A DNA stretch of 64,000 nucleotides from Pseudomonas haemolytica. GTDB taxonomy: Bacteria > Pseudomonadota > Gammaproteobacteria > Pseudomonadales > Pseudomonadaceae. Position 1 is the stretch's first letter, and every line of letters starts with the position of its first letter. The stretch spans positions 372,001 to 436,000 of the forward strand of contig NZ_VOIW01000003.1 in NCBI RefSeq assembly GCF_009659625.1. The letters are read 5' to 3'. The notes under the pieces are model-generated. The model saw nothing but the letters and a program-made list of their open reading frames with translations, was not told where the DNA came from and did not search any database. Below are positions 18,329 through 27,255 of the stretch, piece after piece. The position numbers and the translations under genes are program-made.

Positions 18329-20311
18329 ATGACCACTCTTGCTTACCGCAGAGACATTGATGGCCTGCGTGCCATTGCTGTCCTCGCAGTCGTATTATTT
18401 CATTTTGGCGTTCCTGGCATTACTGGCGGTTTTGTTGGCGTTGATGTGTTTTTCGTCATCTCCGGCTTCTTGATTACGTCAATTATCTGGCGTGAGCGTC
18501 AGGCTGGACGCTTCAGTTTCATCGACTTCTGGGCTCGCCGGGCTCGGCGTATCTTGCCCGCACTGTTTGTGATGATCGCGGCGACGCTGGCTGTGGGCTG
18601 GTTTCTGTTGGCGCCCAAGGACTATGAGGAACTGGGGCGCTCGGCGCACTATCAGGTGACTTTTACCTCCAACCTGTTGTTCTCACGCCAGCACGGCTAC
18701 TTCGATGTGTCTTCTGACATCAAGCCCTTGCTGCATACGTGGTCACTGGCGGTGGAAGAGCAGTTCTATATATTCTTCCCCCTGCTGCTGACGTTGCTTT
18801 CAAGCCGCTTGAAGCACTGGCGCCTGGCGCTGTTCGCGGTGTTGCTGGGCTCTTTCGGCATGAGTGTCTGGGCGGTGCAGCACGAGCCGCAAAAAGCCTT
18901 CTTCCTGTTGCACCTGCGGGCTTGGGAATTGTTGGCCGGTGCGATGCTGGCCGTTTTGCCCAAGCGTGAGTGGCGCGCTTCGCCCGCCCTGGCACAAGGA
19001 GTCAGCCTGGCCTCCATGGCGTTGATCCTGATCGCAGTAGTAGGTTACGACGCGACGACCCCCTTTCCCGGTGCGACTGCGCTACTGCCAGTACTCGGTG
19101 TCGTCGGGTTGATCTGGGCCAACGGGCAACAACACACCTGGGTTGGGCGCCTGTTGAGTACGCGGGTAATGGTGGGTATCGGACTGATTTCCTATTCCTG
19201 GTACCTGTGGCATTGGCCGGTGTTCGTGTACGCCAACTATGCTGCGGTGGATGGCTTGAGCGCACTGGAACTGGCCGGGCTGATGCTGCTTTCGCTGGTT
19301 CTGGGCTACCTGTCCTGGCGCTTTGTGGAAACGCCGTTCCGGGAAAAACGCTTGCTGGCCGGGCGCAAGGCGATTCTGGCTGCAGCCGTGGTCGGTATAT
19401 TGGGGCTTGGCTTTACTGGCCTGGCGATACGCGAATCCGATGGCGTGCCTTCGCGCTTGTCCGAACAGGCGTTGCGTTTCGCCCAGGCGAAGAAGTGGAG
19501 CCCGGAATTGATGGCGTGCATGGCCGACAAAGACACGCCGGATGAGCGACTGTTCTGCCATTTCGGCCCGAAAAGCCAGTCCGTCTCAGCGCTGATATGG
19601 GGCGACAGTCATGCCACTGCGCTGATTCCGGCGCTCAAAGATGGCGCCGACCGCCACAATATCAGCTTGGTCGAAGCCAGTTTTGCCGGCTGTATTCCGC
19701 TGGATGGCCTGGAAAATATTGCCCGGTGTGCGCATTTCAACCATCGCGTCGAGAAAGCCATGGCCGAGCAGACGTTCAGCGACGTGGTCTTGGCGGCCCG
19801 TTGGAGCCTGTATGTGTATGGGCAAATGTCGGGTGACAAGGAGCATGCGCTCAAGGATCCCGGCACCGGCAAGTACGTGCGTGCCATCGCCGAACAACGC
19901 TTTGCCCAAGGCCTGCGCGAACGCATCCAAAGCTTGCGTGCTGCGGGGCATCGGGTCTGGTTGGTCAAGGAAGTGCCATTGCAGGAAATCATCGTGCCTT
20001 ACCGTCTCAGCCGCCTGGCAATGATGAACCGGCCGGTGGACGGTGAAGGGCTCCCCGTGTCCGAGCATGTGAAGCGCCAGGCGTTTATCACGCAATTGTT
20101 TGACGAACTGACGGTTGCTGACAGTGGCGTGATGGTGCTGGATCCTGCGCCTCAACTGTGTGGCGCTGATGGCTTGTGCCGCGTGGAACTGAATGGTCGC
20201 GCTCTTTATACCGATGATAACCACTTGTCAGACGTGGGGGCGCGACACATCGAGGCGTTCCTGGAGCCGTTGTTCAGTTCGCTGCAATCGCGAGGGTTGA
20301 CGGCCAATTAA
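18329..20311 (+). CDS. OafA/OatA-type acyltransferase with C-terminal SGNH domain
   Basis: 660 residues. The N-terminal half is the acyltransferase-3 membrane domain: [20 protein letters not shown] with the catalytic-type histidine, [14 protein letters not shown], and about ten membrane spans to residue 350. The C-terminal periplasmic half has SGNH hydrolase motifs: [13 protein letters not shown] (GDSH block) and [10 protein letters not shown] with the DxxH dyad. Proteins of this layout O-acetylate lipopolysaccharide O-antigen or other surface glycans. The gene between rho and ubiD in PAO1 is likewise annotated as an O-antigen acetylase. Base composition resembles the flanking core genes. Confidence 0.85.
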   Translation: MTTLAYRRDIDGLRAIAVLAVVLFHFGVPGITGGFVGVDVFFVISGFLITSIIWRERQAGRFSFIDFWARRARRILPALFVMIAATLAVGWFLLAPKDYEELGRSAHYQVTFTSNLLFSRQHGYFDVSSDIKPLLHTWSLAVEEQFYIFFPLLLTLLSSRLKHWRLALFAVLLGSFGMSVWAVQHEPQKAFFLLHLRAWELLAGAMLAVLPKREWRASPALAQGVSLASMALILIAVVGYDATTPFPGATALLPVLGVVGLIWANGQQHTWVGRLLSTRVMVGIGLISYSWYLWHWPVFVYANYAAVDGLSALELAGLMLLSLVLGYLSWRFVETPFREKRLLAGRKAILAAAVVGILGLGFTGLAIRESDGVPSRLSEQALRFAQAKKWSPELMACMADKDTPDERLFCHFGPKSQSVSALIWGDSHATALIPALKDGADRHNISLVEASFAGCIPLDGLENIARCAHFNHRVEKAMAEQTFSDVVLAARWSLYVYGQMSGDKEHALKDPGTGKYVRAIAEQRFAQGLRERIQSLRAAGHRVWLVKEVPLQEIIVPYRLSRLAMMNRPVDGEGLPVSEHVKRQAFITQLFDELTVADSGVMVLDPAPQLCGADGLCRVELNGRALYTDDNHLSDVGARHIEAFLEPLFSSLQSRGLTAN

Positions 20312-20370
20312 GCTGTCAGTCAGCCTCAGAGCAGGTAGGATGTACGCCTATTTTACGGGTGGCATGGTTA

Positions 20371-21837
20371 ATGAAATTCAAGGATCTTCGGGATTTCGTG
20401 CAGCAACTTGAGCAGCGCGGAGAGTTGAAACGTATCCAGATGCCGATTTCTCCGGTACTGGAGATGACTGAGATTTGTGACCGCACCTTGCGCAACAAGG
20501 GCCCGGCGCTGCTGTTCGAGAACCCGACCGGCTTTGATATTCCGGTGCTGGGCAACCTGTTTGGCACCCCTGAGCGCGTGGCCTTTGGCATGGGCGCCGA
20601 GTCGGTCAGCGAGCTGCGCGAAATCGGCAAGCTGCTGGCTTTTCTCAAGGAACCCGAGCCGCCCAAGGGCTTGAAGGACGCCTGGTCGAAGCTGCCGATC
20701 TTCCGCAAGATCATTGCCATGGCCCCCAAGGTGGTCAAGGACGCGGTGTGCCAGGAAGTGATCATCGAAGGCGATGATGTCGACCTGGCCATGCTCCCGG
20801 TACAGACCTGCTGGCCCGGCGACGTTGGCCCGCTGATCACTTGGGGCCTGACCGTCACCAAGGGCCCGAACAAAGACCGCCAGAACCTCGGCATCTACCG
20901 CCAGCAAGTGATTGGCCGCAACAAGGTGATCATGCGCTGGCTGAGCCACCGTGGCGGCGCCCTCGACTTCCGTGAGTGGTGCGAGAAGCATCCCGGCAAG
21001 CCGTTCCCGGTTTCCGTGGCCCTGGGTGCAGACCCGGCGACTATTCTCGGCGCCGTCACCCCCGTGCCCGACAGCCTGTCCGAATACGCCTTCGCCGGCC
21101 TGCTGCGCGGTAACCGCACCGAACTGGTCAAATGCCGCGGCAACGATCTGCAAGTACCGGCCACCGCTGAAATCATTCTCGAAGGCGTGATTCATCCAGG
21201 CGAGATGGCCGACGAAGGCCCTTACGGCGACCACACCGGCTACTACAACGAAGTCGACAGCTTCCCGGTGTTCACCGTCGAGCGCATCACCCATCGGGTC
21301 AAGCCGATCTACCACAGTACCTACACTGGCCGTCCACCGGATGAGCCGGCCATCCTGGGCGTGGCGCTCAACGAAGTGTTCGTGCCGATCCTGCAAAAGC
21401 AGTTCCCGGAAATCACCGACTTCTACCTGCCGCCCGAAGGTTGCTCGTACCGCATGGCCATCGTGACCATGAAGAAGTCGTACCCAGGGCATGCCAAGCG
21501 GGTCATGCTGGGTGTGTGGTCGTTTTTGCGACAGTTCATGTACACCAAGTTCGTTATCGTCACCGACGACGACATCAATGCCCGGGATTGGAACGACGTG
21601 ATCTGGGCCATCACCACGCGCATGGACCCCAAGCGCGATACGGTGATGATCGATAACACGCCAATCGACTACCTCGACTTTGCGTCGCCGGTGTCGGGCC
21701 TGGGCTCGAAAATGGGCCTGGATGCCACCCACAAGTGGCCGGGTGAGACTACCCGCGAGTGGGGCAGGGTGATCGTCAAGGATGAAGCCGTAACGGCGCG
21801 TGTCGATGCGATCTGGAAAGAATTGGGAATAGATTGA
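20371..21837 (+). CDS. ubiD: 4-hydroxy-3-polyprenylbenzoate decarboxylase
   Basis: 488 residues from the ATG at 20371 ([20 protein letters not shown]); a start four codons earlier is possible but less like the family. Motifs include [19 protein letters not shown] and the metal/prFMN region with [12 protein letters not shown] (E and D/H ligands). The enzyme decarboxylates the ubiquinone precursor with prenylated FMN supplied by UbiX. The downstream reductase gene overlaps its stop codon by one base, which implies a two-gene operon. Confidence 0.96.
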   Translation: MKFKDLRDFVQQLEQRGELKRIQMPISPVLEMTEICDRTLRNKGPALLFENPTGFDIPVLGNLFGTPERVAFGMGAESVSELREIGKLLAFLKEPEPPKGLKDAWSKLPIFRKIIAMAPKVVKDAVCQEVIIEGDDVDLAMLPVQTCWPGDVGPLITWGLTVTKGPNKDRQNLGIYRQQVIGRNKVIMRWLSHRGGALDFREWCEKHPGKPFPVSVALGADPATILGAVTPVPDSLSEYAFAGLLRGNRTELVKCRGNDLQVPATAEIILEGVIHPGEMADEGPYGDHTGYYNEVDSFPVFTVERITHRVKPIYHSTYTGRPPDEPAILGVALNEVFVPILQKQFPEITDFYLPPEGCSYRMAIVTMKKSYPGHAKRVMLGVWSFLRQFMYTKFVIVTDDDINARDWNDVIWAITTRMDPKRDTVMIDNTPIDYLDFASPVSGLGSKMGLDATHKWPGETTREWGRVIVKDEAVTARVDAIWKELGID

Positions 21838-22805
21838 TGCGTGTAACCCTGCAACCTTCCGGTGCTGTGCTGGAGCTGCTCCCTGGCGAGCGAATCCTCG
21901 ACGGCGCACGCCGCCTGGGCTATGAGTGCCCCCAAGCCTGTCGCAATGGCGTGTGCCATGTCTGTGCGGCGTTGCTGGTGGAGGGCCGGGTAAGGCAAAC
22001 CGGTGAGGTGCGTGATCATGGTGAGTTCTACACCTGCATCGCCGAGCCGTTGGAGGACTGCATTGTGTTGTGGGATGGGGTACTGGCGCCGGGAGAACTA
22101 CCGTTGCGCAAACTGTCGTGTCAATTGATCGAATGTGTGGAAGTCGGTGGCGATGTGTGGCGTGTGCGCCTGCGCGCCCCGGCCGGCAAGGCGCTGCGTT
22201 ACCACGCCGGGCAATACCTCATGATCGAGCGGGAGAATGGCGAGAAATCGGCGTTTTCCCTGGCCTCGGCACCCCACGCCGGGCGTGAATTGGAGTTGCA
22301 TGTACTGGCGCGGGAAGACAGCGCACGCAGCCTGATCGAGCAATTGCAGCGCAACCAGATGGCCCGCGTCGAATTGCCGTTTGGCGACACGCACTTGGCT
22401 GAATTGCCCGATGGGCCGCTGGTGCTGATGGCCGCCGGCACCGGCATGGCGCAAATGCACAGCTTGATCGAGCATTGCCGCGCTTCGGGCTTCAAGCACC
22501 CGGTACACCTGTACTGGGGCGTGCGCCTGCCAGAAGACTTCTACGCGATCGATCACTGGGATCAATGGCTGCAATTACCCAACCTGTACCTGCACAAAGT
22601 GGTCAGCGACTTGTGTGGTTGGGAAGGGCGTTGCGGTTTGCTGCATGAGGCGGTGTGCGAAGACATTGCCGATCTCAATACCGTGCATGTCTACGCCAGC
22701 GGTTCACCGGCAATGATCTACGGCACCCTGGACGCCCTGGTCAACGCCGGCATGGATGCACACCGCATGCGCGCCGATGTGTTTGCCTACGCCCCACGGC
22801 CCTGA
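21837..22805 (+). CDS. Ferredoxin-NAD(P)H flavin reductase (annotated CDP-6-deoxy-glucoseen reductase type)
   Basis: 322 residues from the ATG at 21837-21839, which shares its A with the ubiD stop TGA. The N-terminal plant-type 2Fe-2S domain has CPQACRNGVCHVC and a fourth cysteine at YTCIAEP. The FAD domain follows (RYHAGQYLMIE, KSAFSLASAPHAG), then the NAD domain (GPLVLMAAGTGMAQMHSLIE). In pseudomonads it is usually named after AscD, but nothing here indicates dideoxysugar synthesis. Coupling to ubiD suggests an electron-transfer role linked to quinone or flavin metabolism. Confidence 0.85.
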   Translation: MRVTLQPSGAVLELLPGERILDGARRLGYECPQACRNGVCHVCAALLVEGRVRQTGEVRDHGEFYTCIAEPLEDCIVLWDGVLAPGELPLRKLSCQLIECVEVGGDVWRVRLRAPAGKALRYHAGQYLMIERENGEKSAFSLASAPHAGRELELHVLAREDSARSLIEQLQRNQMARVELPFGDTHLAELPDGPLVLMAAGTGMAQMHSLIEHCRASGFKHPVHLYWGVRLPEDFYAIDHWDQWLQLPNLYLHKVVSDLCGWEGRCGLLHEAVCEDIADLNTVHVYASGSPAMIYGTLDALVNAGMDAHRMRADVFAYAPRP

Positions 22806-22857
22806 GCAGAGCAAAAAAACACTATTAAATGCCGCTCCCACCTTGGACTGTGCACGC

Positions 22858-23340
22858 TCAGAATCGTAACCCGGTCGTCACCATCGCCGCATTGAACCCC
22901 AGCAACACCAACTCCGCCGCCACCGGCCCGTAATGCGTGCCCACCGACGGAATGATCACCGGCGCCACGCCGAATCGGTTCAACGGGATCTTGTCGCGGT
23001 ACTCGCCGCGATAGCCCTGAAGCAGCCCGCCGGTCAACTTCGCGTACACCGGGTAGTCCGCCATGTCATAGCGCTTGCCCACATAGGCGTAGTACGAGCG
23101 CTGGCGGAACGAGTTGCGAAAGGTCACACCGCCATACACCAGGCCCGACGCCTCATTGCGTTCCAGGCCGATCAAGTCTTGCTTGTTGTTGTGCTCCGGG
23201 TCGGGTGCGAAGTGCCGGGTGTAGACGCTGGTCTGGGCGTACCAGAAGCCTTTGTCATCATTGGCAGGTGGGGTTTCGGCAGCCAGTGCGGTGGTGGCCT
23301 GGGCCAGGAAAAACAGACCAGGCAAGCGGAATTTTTTCAT
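22858..23340 (-). CDS. Small exported outer-membrane-like protein
   Basis: 160 residues from the ATG at 23338-23340. Signal peptide MKKFRLPGLFFLAQATTALA, cleaved before AETPP. The mature protein is rich in aromatic residues and alternates polar and hydrophobic residues (GLVYGGVTFRNSFRQRSYYA; YPVYAKLTGGLLQGYRGEYR), ending in GLRF with a terminal phenylalanine, as outer-membrane beta-barrels do. The layout resembles PagP-size eight-strand barrels. Homologues are often labelled sn-glycerol-3-phosphate transporter, which I think reflects a former neighbour (glpT, 2.4 kb away) rather than function. Real function unknown. Confidence 0.7.
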   Translation of the reverse strand: MKKFRLPGLFFLAQATTALAAETPPANDDKGFWYAQTSVYTRHFAPDPEHNNKQDLIGLERNEASGLVYGGVTFRNSFRQRSYYAYVGKRYDMADYPVYAKLTGGLLQGYRGEYRDKIPLNRFGVAPVIIPSVGTHYGPVAAELVLLGFNAAMVTTGLRF

Positions 23341-23614
23341 GAAGCGACCTCGATAGGCGATGTGATTAACGGCTAAGTGGGTCGTGATGTGCACGCTATT
23401 TTGACGGTTTGGTGCGCGCACAGGCTGAACCGCGGCTGAAAGTACCGGGATTACCTGCTCGGATCCTGACGAAAGGGTGGTCGCCCTTATGCTTTTGCTT
23501 ATTCTTTTAAGGTATTTATTCTCTTCAATAGATATCTTTAAGCTATATATCAACGGACTACCGACTTCATCGACAGTAACCAATCACTGACCGCCACCGC
23601 CCGCCAGCCGGATC

Positions 23615-23650
23615 GTTCGTACGAACTCAGAGCTCTGAAGTTCTGATTTT
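23615..23650. repeat. Nested palindromes left of the TnpB element
   Basis: GTTCGTACGAAC (23615-23626) is a perfect 12-base palindrome. It is followed by GAACTCAGAG/CTCTGAAGTTC (23623-23643), a hairpin with one bulge, and then a TGATTTTT run. It could be an orphaned terminator on the plus strand or a subterminal structure of the insertion element. It lies just outside the left boundary I propose. Confidence 0.45.
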
Positions 23651-23720
23651 TGATGCCAAGGGGAGCGTTTTCACGCCTAACATCATTGTCATTAATCATG
23701 GTCCAACCTATATTCGAGCG

Positions 23721-24926
23721 ATGAAACGACTCCAAGCCTTTAAGTTCGAACTGATGCCAGATGGCGGCCAGGAGCGGCAAATGCGCCGTTTTGCGGGTTC
23801 GTGTCGGTTCGTTTTCAACAAGGCACTGGCGTTGCAGAAAAAGCGCTACGAACAGGGCGAGAAGAAACTCGGCTATGCCGGTGTATGCAAGCAATTGGTT
23901 GAATGGAAAGATCATCCAGAAACCAATTGGCTGTCTGAGACGCCATCTCAGGCGCTTCAGCAGACACTCAAAGATTTGGAACGCAGCTACGCTAATTTTT
24001 TTGCCAAACGAGCTGAGTTTCCGCGCTTTAAAAAGAAATGGAAATCTGACAGTTTTCGTTACCCACAAGGGATGAAGATCGACGAAACCAACAATCGTAT
24101 TTTCCTGCCCAAGCTGGGCTGGATACGCTACCGCAACAGCCGCGATATTCTGGGCAAGGCAAAGAACATCACCATTAGCCAGTCTTGCGGCAAATGGTAC
24201 GCGAGTATCCAGACGGAGCGCGAGGTAGAACAGTCATTCCCACAAGGCGATGCCGTGGGTATCGACTTGGGCATCACCCGATTCGCCACGCTCTCAGACG
24301 GTACGTTCTTCAAACCGCTCAACAGCTTCAGGCAGCATGAAAGCCGCCTGCGAAAAGCGCAGCAGGTGATGAGCCATAAGGTTAAATTCAGCAACAACTG
24401 GAAGAGGGCAAGAGCCCGCGTCCAGCGTATTCACAGCCATATCGGTAACGCTCGCCGCGACTACCTGCACAAAACCACATCCAGCATCAGCAAAAACCAC
24501 GCGATGGTGTGTGTCGAGGACTTGCAGGTTAGGAATATGTCCAAGTCATCGGCAGGCGACAGCGAGCAGGCCGGCAAGAATGTTCGGGCCAAGTCCGGCC
24601 TGAACAAATCTATCCTCGACCAAGGTTGGTTCGAGTTTCGGCGGCAACTGGACTACAAGTTGGCGTGGAAGGGTGGATACCTCGTTGCGGTCCCGCCGCA
24701 CTACACAAGCCAGACCTGCCCATGCTGTGCTCATGTCTGCAAGGACAACCGGCAGACGCAGGCTCAGTTCCTATGTGTCGAGTGTGGTTTCAAAGAAAAC
24801 GCCGATGTGGTCGGCGCGATCAATGTGTTAAGGGCGGGATACGCCCGGTTCGCCTGTGAAGTGAACGGTGCTGTCAGGCCGTCAGCAGCAGGAACCCACC
24901 GAGGTGAGTCAGCTCTAACAGGCTGA
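23721..24926 (+). CDS. tnpB: TnpB RNA-guided nuclease (IS605 OrfB family transposase)
   Basis: 401 residues, apparently intact. The N-terminal HTH/OrfB region (MKRLQAFKFELMPDGGQERQ) is followed by a RuvC-like core with all three acidic residues: D182 in GIDLGITRFATL, E266 in VCVEDLQ and D362 in ENADVVGAINVL. The zinc ribbon has C333/C336 (TCPCCAHV) and C352/C355 (LCVECGF). TnpB proteins cut DNA guided by an omega RNA from the element's right end, which favours retention of the element. The last 30 residues overlap the omega-RNA region. AT content is somewhat above that of neighbours. Confidence 0.93.
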   Translation: MKRLQAFKFELMPDGGQERQMRRFAGSCRFVFNKALALQKKRYEQGEKKLGYAGVCKQLVEWKDHPETNWLSETPSQALQQTLKDLERSYANFFAKRAEFPRFKKKWKSDSFRYPQGMKIDETNNRIFLPKLGWIRYRNSRDILGKAKNITISQSCGKWYASIQTEREVEQSFPQGDAVGIDLGITRFATLSDGTFFKPLNSFRQHESRLRKAQQVMSHKVKFSNNWKRARARVQRIHSHIGNARRDYLHKTTSSISKNHAMVCVEDLQVRNMSKSSAGDSEQAGKNVRAKSGLNKSILDQGWFEFRRQLDYKLAWKGGYLVAVPPHYTSQTCPCCAHVCKDNRQTQAQFLCVECGFKENADVVGAINVLRAGYARFACEVNGAVRPSAAGTHRGESALTG

Positions 24927-25006
24927 ACACGGTAGGAATCCCCTTCCTTTCCAGCTTGCCTGTCTAGGCTCTGGGTAGCAGGCCGAGAGGTGGGGAAGGA
25001 TGTCAA
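24826..25006 (+). ncRNA. Candidate omega RNA (right-end RNA) of the TnpB element
   Basis: In this family the guide RNA is transcribed from the 3' end of tnpB through the element's right end. This segment has the expected structured, GC-rich repeats: GGGCGGGATACGCCC near 24833, CAGGCCGTCAGCAGC, CCTTCC paired with GGAAGG, and an inner GCCTG/CAGGC stem. If the end at 25006 is right, the guide is the next 16-20 bases of host DNA, starting near 25007. The start of the RNA is not defined by sequence. Confidence 0.45.
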
Positions 25007-25042
25007 AACTGGTAACACACAGGAGGCGCACCGCTTTTCGCC

Positions 25043-25696
25043 ATGACCGCCATTGAAACCGATCTTTTGCAGTTGGCTTACCCTCCGCGGCTCGATCTTG
25101 GGCCGCAACTCACTCACGAACAATTGATGAGCTCGATGCAGGCCACCATGGCCCGGCATAAGGGTGGGCCGGTGTGGCTGTTTGCCTATGGTTCGCTGAT
25201 CTGGCGTCCTGAGTGTTCGTCGACCGAACGGGTGCGTGCACGGGTCCACGGTTATCACCGCGGCCTGTATTTGTGGTCCCACGAGCATCGGGGCACGCCG
25301 GAATTACCGGGGTTGGTGTTCGGGCTGGATCGCGGTGGTTCCTGCAGCGGGTTTGCCTACCGCTTGCCGGAAGACCAGTTGGAGGCCTCGCTGTACGCCC
25401 TGTGGCAGCGCGAGATGCCTTACCCCTCTTACCGGCCACACTGGCTCAGCTGCCGATTGGAAGATGGCAGTAGCGTGCAGGCGTTGGGGTTTGTATTGGA
25501 GCGGCACTTGCCCAGCTATGCTGGCAACTTGCCAGATATCGTGCTTAATCATGTGCTGCAAAGCGCTTGCGGGCGTTACGGCACCACTCGCGATTATGTC
25601 GAGCAGACCGTGAACGCCCTGCGTAGCCACGCCATGCCAGATAAAAACCTGGAGGCGCGGCTCAAGCGTTGTGCCAAGGATTGCCCAGGCGGTTAA
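25043..25696 (+). CDS. ChaC-type glutathione-specific gamma-glutamylcyclotransferase
   Basis: 217 residues. The GGCT fold signature [10 protein letters not shown] (residues 45-54, YGSL loop) and the likely catalytic E124 in [10 protein letters not shown] are present, matching ChaC. ChaC enzymes cleave glutathione to 5-oxoproline and Cys-Gly. The AGGAGG at 25021-25026 is 16 bases before the ATG, which is long; no better in-frame start exists, so the 5' region may have been altered when the TnpB element inserted 36 bases upstream. The 3' end overlaps convergent glpT by 4 bases. Confidence 0.85.
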   Translation: MTAIETDLLQLAYPPRLDLGPQLTHEQLMSSMQATMARHKGGPVWLFAYGSLIWRPECSSTERVRARVHGYHRGLYLWSHEHRGTPELPGLVFGLDRGGSCSGFAYRLPEDQLEASLYALWQREMPYPSYRPHWLSCRLEDGSSVQALGFVLERHLPSYAGNLPDIVLNHVLQSACGRYGTTRDYVEQTVNALRSHAMPDKNLEARLKRCAKDCPGG

Positions 25697-27030
25697 CGCG
25701 CCGAGCTGACGCTGTTGGTGTGCCACAGCGTGGGGATCAGGAACGCGATCGCCAGTACACAGGCACCAATCAGCAACACGAAACCACCGTCCCAGCCGAA
25801 ATGGTCAACCGTGTAGCCCATGGCCGCACTGGCTGCCACCGAACCACCCAGGTAGCCGAACAAACCGGTGAAGCCCGCAGCGGTGCCGGCGGCTTTCTTT
25901 GGTGCCAGTTCCAGCGCCTGCAGGCCGATCAGCATCACCGGGCCGTAGATCAGAAAGCCGATGGAGACCAGCGCGATCATGTCGATCATCGGGTTGCCCG
26001 GCGGGTTGAGCCAGTAAACCAGGGTCGCCACGGTGACCAGGGCCATGAACACGATACCGGTCAGGCCACGGTTGCCACGGAAGATCTTGTCCGACATCCA
26101 GCCACACAGCAGCGTGCCCGGGATACCTGCCCACTCGTAGAAGAAATACGCCCAGGACGACTTGTCGACCGTGAAGTGCTTGGCTTCCTTCAAGTAGGTC
26201 GGCGCCCAGTCCAGAACGCCATAGCGCAACAGGTAGACGAACACGTTGGCAAAGGCGATGTACCACAGCATTTTGTTACGCAGCACGTACTTGACGAAGA
26301 TTTCCTTGGCGCTGAATTCGTCTTCGTGGCTGGCGTCGTAGCCTTCCGGGTAGTCGTTCTTGTACTGCTCGATCGGCGGCAGGCCCACCGACTGCGGGGT
26401 GTCGCGCATGGTGATGAAGGCAAACGCCGCCACCGCCAGGGCCACCGTGGCCGGCACATAGAACGCGGCGTGCCAGTCGTTGAACCAGGCCATGCCCAGC
26501 AGGAACAGCGGGCCGATCAGGCCGCCGCCGACGTTGTGCGCTACGTTCCACACCGACACCACACCGCCGCGCTCTTTCTGCGACCACCAGTGCACCATGG
26601 TCCGCCCACTCGGCGGCCAACCCATGCCCTGGGCCCAGCCGTTGATGAACAGCAAAATGAACATCATGGTCACGCTGGACGTTGCCCAAGGTGCGAAACC
26701 GAAAATGAACATCACCCCGGCGGAAACCAGCAAGCCGAAGGGCAGGAAGTAGCGTGGGTTGGAGCGGTCGGACACCAGGCCCATGAGGAACTTGGACAAG
26801 CCGTAGGCAATCGCAATCGCCGACATCGCCAGGCCCAGTTCACCGCGGGTGTAACCCTCGTCGATCAGGTAGGGCATGGCCAGGGAGAAGTTTTTGCGCA
26901 GCAGGTAGTAGCCGGCGTAACCGAAGAAAATACCGGCGAAGATCTGCCAGCGCAGCCGTCGGTAGGTACTGTCTATTTTTTCTTCAGGCAGGGGCGCCTG
27001 GTGTGCGGCAGGGCGAAAGAAAGCAAACAT
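25693..27030 (-). CDS. glpT: Glycerol-3-phosphate:phosphate antiporter GlpT
   Basis: 445 residues, MFS organophosphate:Pi antiporter family. It starts [20 protein letters not shown], with [20 protein letters not shown] leading into helix 1, [20 protein letters not shown] between helices 2 and 3, and the family segment [20 protein letters not shown]. Helix-1 and helix-7 arginines for phosphate binding are plausible in YYLLRKNF and [10 protein letters not shown]. It imports glycerol-3-phosphate in exchange for phosphate. Two GlpR-like operators lie in its promoter region. Convergent with the ChaC gene. Confidence 0.95.
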   Translation of the reverse strand: MFAFFRPAAHQAPLPEEKIDSTYRRLRWQIFAGIFFGYAGYYLLRKNFSLAMPYLIDEGYTRGELGLAMSAIAIAYGLSKFLMGLVSDRSNPRYFLPFGLLVSAGVMFIFGFAPWATSSVTMMFILLFINGWAQGMGWPPSGRTMVHWWSQKERGGVVSVWNVAHNVGGGLIGPLFLLGMAWFNDWHAAFYVPATVALAVAAFAFITMRDTPQSVGLPPIEQYKNDYPEGYDASHEDEFSAKEIFVKYVLRNKMLWYIAFANVFVYLLRYGVLDWAPTYLKEAKHFTVDKSSWAYFFYEWAGIPGTLLCGWMSDKIFRGNRGLTGIVFMALVTVATLVYWLNPPGNPMIDMIALVSIGFLIYGPVMLIGLQALELAPKKAAGTAAGFTGLFGYLGGSVAASAAMGYTVDHFGWDGGFVLLIGACVLAIAFLIPTLWHTNSVSSAR

Positions 27031-27076
27031 TCAAGAGCTCCAAATTTCTTGTTTTGACTGCGGATGCGAATGTTAC

Positions 27077-27094
27077 AGTTTCGTTACCGAAAAT
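27077..27094. promoter_or_regulatory. GlpR-like operator 1 of glpT
   Basis: AGTTTCGTTACCGAAAAT matches 16 of 18 positions of the core of the E. coli GlpR operator as I remember it (ATKTTCGWTAWCGAAMAT). It lies 47 bases upstream of the glpT start. GlpR releases the site when glycerol-3-phosphate is present, so substrate induction is inferred. Confidence 0.65.
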
Positions 27095-27138
27095 AGCATC
27101 GCCTCTTATCTGCAAACACAGGAAATGGGAGCAATTGC

Positions 27139-27156
27139 ATGTTCTTTTACGAACAT
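27139..27156. promoter_or_regulatory. GlpR-like operator 2 of glpT
   Basis: ATGTTCTTTTACGAACAT also matches 16 of 18 positions of the same consensus and is a 7-base inverted repeat (CATGTTC/GAACATG including the next base on the right arm). Its centre is 62 bases from operator 1, about six helical turns, a spacing compatible with cooperative or looping repression. Confidence 0.6.
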
Positions 27157-27211
27157 GTCGCTTATAGATAAGTGTGGGTCGTGATCAATTTTGATTTGCC
27201 GGTGAACCAAA

Positions 27212-27235
27212 TGTGGGAGCGGGCTTGCTCCCACA
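27212..27235. repeat. Single REP hairpin downstream of the quinone oxidoreductase
   Basis: TGTGGGAGC and GCTCCCACA form a perfect 9-base stem around GGGCTT. It is a minimal unit of the GTGGGAGCGGGCTTGC class and lies 20 bases beyond the 3' end of the minus-strand oxidoreductase gene, where it may act as transcript end or stabiliser. Confidence 0.8.
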
Positions 27236-27255
27236 CTAACCGCATTTCAGATCAA

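Larger units (their letters stand above)
23655..25006 (+). mobile_element. Solo IS200/IS605-family (IS1341-like) TnpB element
   Basis: The element carries only tnpB; no tnpA Y1 transposase gene is visible on either side. The proposed left end is directly after TTGAT (23650-23654), a motif used as target-adjacent motif by related elements such as ISDra2. A small GCGT/ACGC hairpin follows at 23665-23676. The proposed right end is GGATGTCAA (24998-25006), the usual ending of this family, preceded by a CCTTCC/GGAAGG pair enclosing a GCCTG/CAGGC hairpin. No target duplication is expected for this family. Boundaries are inferred and could shift by some bases. Confidence 0.6.

Noticed and set aside
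20368..21909. A 513-codon open frame opposite ubiD
   Set aside because: It is the mirror of a strongly biased GC-rich gene; it has no family motif or ribosome site, and ubiD itself is certain. Other long opposite-strand frames (for example 3694-5172 and 30708-32765) were rejected on the same grounds.
22858..23340. sn-glycerol-3-phosphate transporter
   Set aside because: This label is common for homologues, but the protein is a 160-residue exported beta-rich protein; the real transporter is glpT at 25693-27030.
23721..24926. Cas12-type CRISPR effector
   Set aside because: Length, OrfB-type N-terminus and element ends fit IS605 TnpB; no CRISPR array or cas genes are present.
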